DNA of 64,000 nucleotides from Chlorophyllum brunneum. Taxonomy: Eukaryota > Basidiomycota > Agaricomycetes > Agaricales > Agaricaceae. Both the position numbers and the translations under genes were made by a program. The stretch spans positions 2,108,001 to 2,172,000 of the forward strand of contig OY756144.1 of assembly GCA_963576785.1 (NCBI GenBank), in the 5' to 3' direction. Below, piece after piece: positions 55,136-64,000 of the stretch; the first letter of the stretch is position 1; every line of letters begins with the position of its first letter. Under the pieces are notes generated by a model. That model was not told the origin of the DNA. It worked only from the letters and a program-made list of their open reading frames with translations, and did not search any database.

Positions 55136-55895
55136 GGCGGAGAGGGGAGGGCTAGAAGTACAGGAAGAGGAACAAGCGATTGCAGAATCCAACATGCAAC
55201 CCTGATCTTTGAACGTTCTTGAACTGTGGCATAACACAGCACAACAACGCGTCTTCGTGAGAACGACGCGACTTGTTCATCACGGGTCTGATCCATCCAT
55301 ATACCTCATGTTCAGCAAACGCCACCTCGAGGCGTTGCGGCGGGGCGGCCCTAAGCAAGGTCAAGATGGATGGAACGAAGGGGGTAGAAATATTCTGTGT
55401 TATATTTACTGTCGATATGGTTGAGCCGACTCCAAGGGGTGGGGCGAATTTCTCGGTCAGACTTGTACTCCAATATGTGATCCCGTTCCGACTTTCACTA
55501 TCAGTGAAAGCGTCGCAGGGCACACTACTCCTCAGGCCTCAGACCTTAGGGCACACTCGCCAAAAATCAGAATTGACAGACACATTGCCCCAATCGAACC
55601 CGGCGGCCGGAGGTTGACCGGCCATAAATCCGGCAGGCTGTCTCACCACCGCTTTCGCCAGGGGTGTCAGGCAGGAACGGATGGATAGTTCTACGGTGAC
55701 GAGGACATCAAATTAAGCACAGGACATCCATGTGGCGGAGCCACGTTTGGTTTGCGCAATTGAAGCAAAAAGAGGGAGCGCAATTTTACATCATCGGCGT
55801 GTTGGCCGGTCTTCTCCATTCTTTTCCCACGGTATCTTCCTAATAACTGACACGACAAACTTCTGCACCGTACATTTACCCTCTTACGAACAAGC
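55136..55895. other. divergent promoter region between the kinase and VDAC genes
   Basis: About 760 bp between two diverging start codons. An open frame at 55152-55523 on the minus strand overlaps the kinase leader and shows no domain. No other feature recognised. Confidence 0.5.
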
Positions 55896-56995
55896 ATGTC
55901 TCTGCCTCAGCCCGTCCCCCCCTCCTGGAAGGTACGCGTGTTTCGTCACGCTCACACTCTTGCCTGCGCTCATTGTCGTGCTTCAGGATCTCGGAAAGTC
56001 CGCCAACGACTTACTTGGCAAAGACTACCCCTTCCACGGTGCCTCCCTTGAGGTCAAGACCCAGACTCCCTCTGACGTCGCCTTCAAGGTCACCGGCAAT
56101 CGCGACGGAAAAACCGATGCTATTTCTGGCGACATTGAGGCCAAGTGGACTGACCGCAAGCACGGTTTAACCGTCACCCAAGCTTGGACTACGTCCAACA
56201 TCCTCCGCAACACCGTGGAGGTCGAGAACCAGATTGCCAAGGGTGTCAAGATTGACCTCAACACCTCCCTGTCTCCCGAGAAAGGAGCCAAGACCGCTCT
56301 TTTCAACGCTGTCTTCAAGCAATCCGGCCTCCATACTCGCGCTTCGCTCGACGCGTTCAGGGTTAGTAGCCTCTTGCTCTGTCCCGAGAATTTTCGGTTG
56401 AGTTGTTTTTAGGGACCCACTTTCACTGCCGACGCTGTTGTTGGTCGTGATGGCTTCCTTTTCGGAGCCGAGGCAGCTTACAACGTCACCGAGGGCAACC
56501 TCACTCGCTACGCTACTGCGGTCGGGTACAATGCTCCCGAATACGCTGTCACTGTTCAAGCTCTCAACAACTTGAACACCTATACGGCCAGCTATTACCA
56601 CCGTGTCAGCCGTGACACCGAGGCTGGTGCCAAGGCTCTCTACGACACCAAGGCTACACATGGCGGTGTTGTCCTCGAAGTGGGAACTAAGACGTGGGCA
56701 CCCTTATTTAGCCGATTTAGCTCAAAATCCTAATCAGCCTGCTTAGTTACCTCGACAACGCCTCCTTCCTGAAGGCCAAGATCAACAACGCTGGTGTTCT
56801 CGCTCTGGGCTATAGCCAAAGTCTCCGCCCTGGTGTCCGCGCATCCTTCGGTCTTGCTCTTGACACCCAAAAACTCAACGACGTCGCTCCCTCTGGTCCC
56901 GCTCACAAGGTAGATATCTTTATTTCATCTATAGAGGTCACCCCAGATTAATTGGATGCTTTCAGGTTGGCGTCAATTTCGTCTTCGATTCGTGA
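55896..56995 (+). CDS. POR1: mitochondrial outer-membrane porin (VDAC)
   Basis: A beta-barrel channel that passes ATP, ADP and small metabolites across the mitochondrial outer membrane. Exons 55896-55931, 55987-56361, 56413-56693, 56747-56909 and 56966-56995 give 294 residues, the usual length. The N-terminal helix region begins MSLPQPVPPSWKDLGKSANDLL. Barrel strands follow with the VDAC patterns KDYPFHG, LEVKTQTPSDVAFKVTG, LTVTQAWTTSN and KAKINNAGVLALGYSQSLRPGVRASFGLALD. The C-terminus is HKVGVNFVFDS, which matches the family's terminal strand. The first exon holds only 12 codons, a common arrangement in fungal porins. It is divergent from the kinase gene. Confident call. Confidence 0.96.
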
Positions 56996-57307
56996 ATGGG
57001 TTGGGGTGCCAGGTTGAAAGTAGTTATTCGCTAATACCTACCTTAATCTTGCTCTGAATCAATGCTTGTTGTACTATCATTTGGTTTCCTGAGTCTGGCT
57101 CTGTCCCAGTGATTTCTTATGTTGTCCGCTATTCGGGTTTGTGACGAGAAGGGTGTTGTCACGCTATTCCCGATCTGTTATTCGGCTCGGACGGATTTAG
57201 CGCCGAGTGCTCTCATCCGCACCTTCTTTCTAAACGCACGGTCCAACTGTCCTTCCTCGTCGAGAACAAGTTCTGCACCATCACTCAGGCAAGCCCCCCA
57301 AACAGAC
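56996..57307. other. short intergenic region between VDAC and the triphosphatase gene
   Basis: About 310 bp between two genes in the same direction. The in-frame ATG at 57119 would extend the next protein by 63 residues, but this part lacks family similarity and is treated as leader. Confidence 0.5.
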
Positions 57308-58445
57308 ATGGATTCATACAACGCCAATGGTGGTCAACAATATAGTCAGAGCCACCCACATTCCTCTCAATCAAATGCCGGCACGAGTGATTTGCCGCCG
57401 CTCTCTCTATCCATTCTTGGCGTCGAGCCACTGGACGAATTTATCAAAGAAATTGCGGATTTCGTGCATCATATGATTGTTTCTCGTGCTGTAGATTATC
57501 CAGTTGGAAATATCGAGGTCGAAGCGAAAATTGGTGTGTTGAGGGACAGAGCAACGGGAAATAGGTTTTATATGCCTGTGCTTGTTGAGACGGGTATGCG
57601 TCTTTTTTTGAAACTCACGGAGTGCTGCTTATGTGAATTAGTTTTGAAACCGGAGGGGCTTGACATCCGGTTTGAATCCAATATGTCTTCAGTACGTTTC
57701 CACATTGCGCCACTTCCAAGTGCTCAACTCTTGGCACCCATCATCCAACAGCACCAACACAAACATTTCAACGGCCTTCTCAACAATCTCACCGCTACAT
57801 CCAACCAACCATCACATCCTGCAAGTCCGCTACACCATTCACACCAATACCTCAAAGACACTTTCTTCCCTCTCGATCCCAGCTCCTCTAGCGACAGAGA
57901 AAAAATACGTGTAACGAGAGATGAGAGGACCGGCACAGTGGTGGAATGTATACAGAAGATTCGGCTTGGGGATTTGAACATATACAGCCCGAAGCAGAGT
58001 GCAGATTGGAGAGTGAGCGTAAGCCTTGAGGTACCAAGTGAGTTCAGTTCGCTCGAGTAGAATGTCGCGTTGATCTGTTGAGAGTCGTTTAGAACCACAC
58101 CCGATTGGTACAGCGGCGTACACGCGACGAAAAGACAGGTTGAGCTATTCACATGAAGAGTTTAATATTGATTTGACACAAGTCACATCCCAAACGTCCG
58201 CAGCAGCTCCAGTGCGTTCATCCAATAATCTCGCATAAGCTAAAAATAACTCCCTGTTCCAGCCACAAATACTACATGAGCTGGAAGTGGAAATCGCAAG
58301 GTCGGACATACTGCTGTCAACAGCAGCACGGAGAGGGGATCCGAATATACTAGAGCACGAACGGAGCGCGTTCGACGAGATAATACGCGCTTTTGTGAAT
58401 AACGCTCGTATTCTGGTGCGGAATGCTATTGACGGGTGGCAGTAG
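57308..58445 (+). CDS. CET1: mRNA 5'-triphosphatase, beta subunit of the capping enzyme
   Basis: Removes the gamma phosphate of nascent mRNA before capping; nuclear, acting with the guanylyltransferase. It belongs to the metal-dependent tunnel family of fungi. Exons 57308-57593, 57642-58037, 58093-58211 and 58263-58445 give 327 residues. Metal-binding glutamates lie in IEVEAKIG (E70, E72). The beta-strand motif CIQKIRLGDLNIYSPKQSADWRVSVSLE, then RRKDRLSYSHEEFNIDLTQVT and the C-terminal HELEVEI, match Cet1 motifs and bring in the second metal-binding glutamate pair. The N-terminus is short and polar, as in other basidiomycete forms, and shorter than yeast Cet1. Introns are 48-55 bp. High confidence. 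Confidence 0.93.
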
Positions 58446-58647
58446 CGGCTGGATTCCGCTTTTATCTACCTGCATATACTCCTGTATTAATTTTTGTTTC
58501 TGCCTTTGGGGACACGGAATTCGCTTCAGACTCTACCGGAACTGAGTGGATGCATGAGCAACGACGATGCTACTATTAGATCCAAAGTTGTGGTATAGTG
58601 GAAACGCCCAGAACAAGACGAGGAAAAGACACTGGTGAAAAACGAAT

Positions 58648-60466
58648 CTAAAGTCCAACAATCTCAACCATATCTCCATCATCCAGGTCAACCTCTCCAA
58701 TCTCAGTATCATTTTCCATCTTATCACCATCGACTGATAACCTTGGATCCGACAGTGGCGGTGTCTGCTCTTGGGCTTGGGCCCGAGTTTTGCTCTCCCC
58801 CCTCCCTCTACCCCTCCCCCTGCCTCTGCCTCTGCCCTTTCCACCCCGTCCTCTCGTTGGTGGGGGTGTACCGGAAGTGGAACCAACCTTAGCAAAAATG
58901 TGAGGGTACTGGTCTGCCAACCCAGCTTTCGTGATATAGGTTTTGACAATAGAACCGCATTTGGTCGTTGGACGAACGATGAGGGTGATGTCTTTGGCGA
59001 CTCTATTGGATCGGAGTACGAGTTTGAATTTTCCAGCCGAATCTGACTCTGCATCAGATTCTTGGGAGGCTTTGGGGCGTGATGTGTTAGTAGCTGTGGC
59101 AGTGTCCGTAATATAAGTGGGTTTGGAATTAGGATGATTATTGTAGCCATCGTCACTATCATCGTCAGAAAGGATATCGATGGCGCTTTCGGTGGTTTGG
59201 TGAACTGGGTTTTCCTTGGCTGGGCTTCGCGTTTGGCGAACTTCACGGGCCTGTTGCTGTATATAGTCATAGGTCCTCTGGTGGCATCCGACTGGAAAGG
59301 AGTTCATACATTACTACTATATGCGCATACAATGGGGTAGGCTCACCAAACTCCACTTCACCCCATAGTTCAAGGGCGTCTGGCCTTGCAGACGCAAATA
59401 GACGCTTACTTTTGTATGTGAGCACAAGAGCGCTGACTAAAATCTGCGTATCTTCTGCAATTGCATCAAAGAGGTCTCTGAATGGCTCATCCTGGTTCCA
59501 CCTGTCAGCTGCCAAAAGTTAGAAAAGAACAAATGCTCACCCTGGACATTTTGTATGAGAGCACAGGTTCCGGCGCCGCAGTATCGAGAGGATGTCTTTG
59601 CCATTTCACTCTTATTGTCAGCTTCTCACCAGCGCCTAGTGCAGGGTTCGGGAAAGACTGGGTACTGGTAGACTGAGAAGTCACCGCTTTGACGATTCGC
59701 TCAAGCTCTGGGTCCAGTACAATTGTATCTGTCGAATCCTCGAAATCGTCGAAGGCTGTAGGGGAGGGCGCTCTTGTGGTTTCTAGGGCCCGTCTAGCCG
59801 ATGCGTTATTTCCACTTGACTAAGAGGTAAGCATGTGTTGGTTATACCTGATGACATTGCGAGCATTTGCAAGGACTGCTGCTGGCACTTCTGGTGGAGG
59901 TGTAATAGAGCGTGACCTTGCTTTCTGCCGTTTGCGTTTAGTAGATGCTCCTTCGTCTTTACTAGGAAGGGTTTCGCCAACGATTTCCAGGTCGGAATCA
60001 CCATCGTCTGAGAGTTCCACAGATAGCAAACTACAAACTAATTCAGTTAAATCTTCAGAGGCCAGACAGACATCAAAGTCACACCGGAGGGTCTTTTGAT
60101 CTTTCTTCCAACGGGGTGTTCCGTCTGTCCTGGAACGTTTCCGAGGGGTCGAAGGCTCACCATCATCATCAGTTTCGGGACCAGATGAACGACGAGAAGT
60201 CACTAGAATACTCCTGATTGAGTTCAAAACTCCTGAGACACAAGGAAAAACGTACCTTTGTTAATCTCATCGAGTTTCTTCCAAGTTTCCCTTGTCCGCC
60301 CGCGATTAACCACAAAAAGATCGTCACTGTCGTTGATTACAATTTCGCCCAGTGGTATAGGACCCGGGGCACTGATAGGGGTTCCAGATGCAGCAGATTG
60401 CGCATTCACAGCGCGCGGTCGAGGTCGAGGTTTTGGTCGGGGTCGCGCCGGCGTTGGTTCGGACAT
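58648..60466 (-). CDS. Rad60/Esc2/NIP45-like protein with two SUMO-like domains
   Basis: A nuclear genome-stability factor family whose SUMO-like domains contact the SUMO conjugation machinery and guide repair and silencing. Exons 60256-60466, 59848-60202, 59541-59793, 59347-59491 and 58648-59291 give 535 residues in frame. The N-terminus is Pro/Arg-rich, then acidic/Ser motifs with SUMO-interaction-like hydrophobic cores (EIVINDSDD, DLEIVGE). The first SUMO-like domain runs LTIRVKWQRHPLD to ALELWGEVEF. The second runs FKLVLRS to the C-terminus, ending LSVDGDKMENDTEIGEVDLDDGDMVEIVGL. A Gly/Arg run (GRGGKGRGRGRG) is inserted in the second domain, an unusual RGG-type insertion. The 54-bp intron 59794-59847 has nearby alternative acceptors. 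Rad60 and Esc2 cannot be separated here. Confidence 0.8.
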
Positions 60467-60551
60467 GGCAATTAATGAGGTTGGATGCCGTGGGAAAATC
60501 ACGGTTCTGAGAGCGTCATGCAGAGGTCACGTGGATCAAGGTCGATCAAAG
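60467..60551. promoter_or_regulatory. 85-bp bidirectional promoter
   Basis: Lies between the start codons of the Rad60/Esc2-like gene (-) and the GCFC-like gene (+). If the upstream in-frame ATG at 60502 is used, the gap is only 49 bp. Confidence 0.6.
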
Positions 60552-63398
60552 ATGACTTCGCCTCCGCCGCTCATCTTCAAACGGACAAAGTCCAAACCTG
60601 CGCAACGGAAACGCGACGCTTCACCCGAAGATGCAGTGGTTCAAAACAAGAAAGAGGAGATCGAAAAGGATGGCGAAACAGAGGAGAGCCCGAGCACATT
60701 GGCTGCCAGGTTGAAGAATAAGGTCAAGAAGAGCAAGGCCAAGTCGAAGTTGAGCTTCGGTGGAGATGACGAGGTCAGTCTCTAACGTCTGGGCTTTGGC
60801 TGCTGCTGACGGAGTGAGAAGGAAGGAGAAGGAGAAGTCTTTCAGGTCAAGAAGTCTAGCTTAAGCCGCAAACTTGCACTTGGAAAGCATCCATCGTGAG
60901 TGCGCTATGACTGACGGCCCACCCCTTTTTTACTAATTGAGGATATTTCAGGAGTATTCCTCTGAATTTAGACCAGGCCACCATAAGCCCAATTAGCGGT
61001 CCCAAGTATGATCAGGCACATCTCAATGAGCTCAAAGCAACTACTCTCTCTTCGCGACCGTCCACGACCCCAGATACAATATCTGCATCCAATGACTATG
61101 ACTCTTCTGTACAATCAATGGACTTCGACACGGGTACGGCCTATTTTGCACGGGCGTTTGTTTTGCTGACACCGCTGCAGAGGATAGCACCATGATCATA
61201 CATTCCGAATCCGCAATTAAAACCGCGAGAGAGCGACGACAACGACTGCGGAAATCAGGAGTACCAACGGAAGAAGATTATATATCTCTGAGTGTGGCAA
61301 AGCGCGAAGATTTTGATCAGGGTCCACATCCTGAATCTCGTCTTGTCAGGGAAGAGGATGAGTTAGGTGAAGGTGATGATGGTGCGTTCTCCTTGCTATA
61401 TGCGTTGATTGCCTCTCCACTGACATGTCCCCCGTTTAGAGTTTGCGGAATACACAAATGCTCAGGAACGTATAGCACTTGGGAAGAAAGCCAGGAAGAA
61501 GGCTGCAGCCGAACGTCGCAGCGTCATGCATGAATTAATTGCGGATGCGTATGTCGTATTCCTACTTGGTTCTAAACCTACTCGCTGACTAGAAGTTAGA
61601 GAAGAAGAGGACGAAGAGACCCTGGAGTGGGAACAGGAACAACTTAGAAGAGGTGGCCATCAAACACCAGAACGATCGCCTGCAAAAACTAAGAAAGTTT
61701 ACAAGCCCGCGCCAAGTATGTCTCTACATCACAATTGACCATTAATAGCATTGACTTGCGCCTAGTTCCCCCTGCCACACCGGTGCCGACCCTCAACCCC
61801 GCGCTGGCCCGGCTCTCTGGGCAATTGGAAAAGATCACAACGTCCCATGCAAACAATACTGCTGCCCTCGGTAATATCGTTCAGGAACGGGAGCAAGTTG
61901 ATCAGCGGGAGAAAGAGATGCGTGAAATGATCGGTAACGCCGAGACGAAGCGTGGCTGGTTTGATAGTTTCCGCGAATGGGTAGAAGGTGTTGCCGGGTT
62001 TCTCGACGAAAAGGTGAGCAAGAAATTCGGGGCATCCGGACCCTATTCTGATCTATTCTTTAGTACCCAATGCTAGAAAAGCTCGAAGAAGAGCAAATAT
62101 CCCTCCTTCAGGAACGACATGATCTCATCAGACAGCGACGACAGACAGAAGATGATGATGACCTTTCGTTCTTCCTTGGCCCTCTGCCTGAACCTACGGA
62201 CTTGGAGCCCGAAGAAGTCGACGAACTTGGTAGAAGTTTGCCCAAGCCTACTGTCGCGACCCACCGAAGCGAAAGACGCATGGCACGTTTCGAACGAAGA
62301 AGGATCCGCTCAGAGAGGCTCAAAGCCCAAGAAAATGAGGAGGGTTATTCAACGGACTCCTCATTGCCCCCGCCCGACGAGGAAGCCTACTCATCGGCGG
62401 TTGCGACTCTTGTGTCCCGGAAAAAGGATGTACTCGCTGATGTGAGGGCGGAAGAGTTTCGAGATCCAGGCAAAGGTAGATGGGCAATATGGAGAGAAAG
62501 ATACACAGACAGTTATGTTAACGCTTGGGGTGGTTTGGGCGTTGTAGGTGTCTGGGAGTTCTGGGTCAGGTTGGAGATGGTCGGATGGGACTACATCCAG
62601 GTGAGCGACTCGTGCATTTGCATATATCCTAATACAATGCTGAGCTGGTCGCTAACATACCACATACAGGACCATCGAAGTCTTGATACCTTCAAATGGT
62701 ACAAAGGCCTGTACGAATACTCGAGGCCACGGAACAAGGATGGAGACGAGGAACTGGGTCCAGACGGAGACCTCGTTGCTTCCATGATCTCCACATCTAT
62801 CATTCCGAGGATATGCAAAATTTTGGAAGGCGGTGGTTTAGATGTATATTCGGAACGCCATATTCGAAGGATCATCGACTTAGTTGAGGAAGTCGAGGCT
62901 AGCGTTGAGGAAAGCAACGTCAAATCCCAGGCATGTGTTTGCGTTCTTACGTGTGATTCCTTTAGACTGAATACTGGGACAGAATCTTCGTAAATCTATC
63001 ATGGCAAGGTTCCAGAACGCGATTACCGACACAGAGGAACTTCTCAGGAAACACAATTCTACCGTTAAAGGCCCGTCACCCTTCGACCCGGAGGCTATCC
63101 CTGCCCGCTTTAGGTTCTTGGCTCGACGTGCCAAGTTGTTGAAGAATATGTTGAGATGGCGAAAGTTCACAGGCGAACAACACGGTATCGGATTACTCGT
63201 TGCTCGGTTGGTAGATGATTGTGTGCTGAGTATAGCGGAGAATGGTTGGGATGTTGGTGGGGAAGACGTTGCGAAGAACGTAAGTACTTGGAACTTCTTA
63301 CGACTGGATATCTCTTGATCGTTGCCATCAAGATTGCAAACGCCTTGCCCAAGGACCTATTAACAGCTCGACTGCAGCAGACACTTGGCACTTGTTGA
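60552..63398 (+). CDS. GCFC/PAXBP1-like protein (spliceosome-associated)
   Basis: Homologue of the GCFC family (PAXBP1/GCFC1, plant ILP1), which acts with spliceosome disassembly factors. Eleven exons: 60552-60773, 60846-60895, 60952-61133, 61181-61381, 61440-61548, 61600-61715, 61766-62013, 62064-62600, 62670-62930, 62983-63279 and 63333-63398, giving 762 residues in frame. A Lys/Arg-rich, charged N-terminus leads to a coiled-coil (NIVQEREQVDQREKEMREM). Then comes the conserved segment SDLSFFLGPLPEP, followed by the GCFC core: AEEFRDPGKGRWAIWRERYTDSYVNAWGGLGVVGVWEFWVRLEMVGWDY, and FKWYKGLYEY further on. The C-terminus is helical (ILEGGGLDVYSERHIRRIIDLVEEVE). The intron after 62930 appears to be GC-AG. 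It shares a promoter with the preceding gene. Confidence 0.85.
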
Positions 63399-64000
63399 TT
63401 CCTCTGTATACTGTCCCCGTCCCACCATATACAGTGATGTTCATTAGAGATGACCAACTCTTTGAGGTCAGCTCCATCACTCCCGTCTTGTCATCACCAA
63501 GACTAATCAAAAGCGGGCACTCAATCGTCAGAACTACATTTTTCATTCCCGGTGCAATCAGTCATTTATGGAGACAAAGGTGCTAGTCCGACGACTACAT
63601 TTCCACACCTTTGCCTCAAAAAGCACACCGGAAAATAGATGTTGAAGCCTTAAATGACCAACGTGACTAGGTCCCACTTACCAAGCTTCAAGTCCCGTTG
63701 GTTCGTTCCGCTGTCCGACAATCCCGTGTTATGTTAATGTACTATCAAGTCCTGCTCGAAACACAGATGTACTGATCTAACATGAACTTTGGCATTGGAA
63801 AACTTCGCCTTCGGAATTCCACCGGCTTCCATTGGTTGCCGGTGATTGTCATCAGAATCCAGCTATTCATAGCGAGGACAAGAACTTTCGAAGTCTGTTG
63901 ATGTATCGTGTGTTTCTACTTGAGATTCTACCCATTGAAAACTATTACACTTGAAAGCCCCTCCTGCCCCAGGTTGCCAAATGATCCTTCCCACACACTG
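63399..64000. other. intergenic DNA at the right edge
   Basis: Downstream of the GCFC-like gene stop. No gene is supported. A short minus-strand frame at 63328-63546 and a plus-strand one at 63392-63586 have no motif or splice support. Confidence 0.45.

Noticed and set aside
55152..55523. 123-codon minus-strand frame upstream of the kinase
   Set aside because: Overlaps the kinase leader, has no domain, and would not splice in frame to the kinase start.
59815..59847. A 33-bp intron in the Rad60/Esc2-like gene
   Set aside because: Too short compared with all other introns here. A 54-bp version (59794-59847) ending at CGGCTAG keeps the same downstream frame.

Overview
The window looks like nuclear DNA of a mushroom-forming basidiomycete (Agaricomycete-like). 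Host genes carry many 45-75 bp GT-AG introns, micro-exons, short intergenic spaces and conserved eukaryotic proteins. For most multi-exon genes I resolved the splice sites by eye and checked that the exon lengths sum to a multiple of three.

Left flank (1-4092): the 3' end of an unknown gene on the + strand, then an SRF/MCM1-type MADS-box transcription factor with a 14-nt micro-exon.

Transposon island (about 4093-40990, AT-rich, nested): two Ty1/copia elements (copy A 4093-10542, copy B 12210-17992) and an inverted fragment of the same family (copy C). Copy B interrupts an older decayed ORF whose frame rejoins across the insertion. To the right are members of one Ty3/gypsy chromovirus family: E1 (20623-26788, - strand, decayed); E2 (26881-40038, - strand, target duplication GTATA); a solo LTR inside E2 (38370-38658, duplication GGTTA); and E3 (28033-34522, + strand, duplication ATTGT). 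E3 looks intact. Its two 299-bp LTRs read as identical, it has gag with two zinc knuckles, a pol in the -1 frame ending in a chromodomain, and a third ORF after pol that is conserved in E1 and E2. The sequence just after its 5' LTR is complementary to the LTR's own likely transcript start, which points to Tf1/sushi-style self-priming rather than tRNA priming.

Right flank (about 41000-64000): dense host genes. On the - strand are a large SAM-dependent methyltransferase with five copies of a VTPWE motif in a disordered N-terminus, an adaptin-binding p34/Irc6-like protein, a doubtful small gene, and a Ser/Thr kinase with a long tail. On the + strand are mitochondrial porin (VDAC) and a Cet1-type mRNA 5'-triphosphatase. 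Last comes a divergent pair with 85 bp between start codons: a Rad60/Esc2-like SUMO-domain protein (-) and a GCFC/PAXBP1-like spliceosomal protein (+).

The most novel material is in the E1/E2/E3 family: self-priming, a single-codon frameshift candidate, and an unassigned conserved third ORF. The repeated VTPWE motif of the methyltransferase is the main host-gene oddity.
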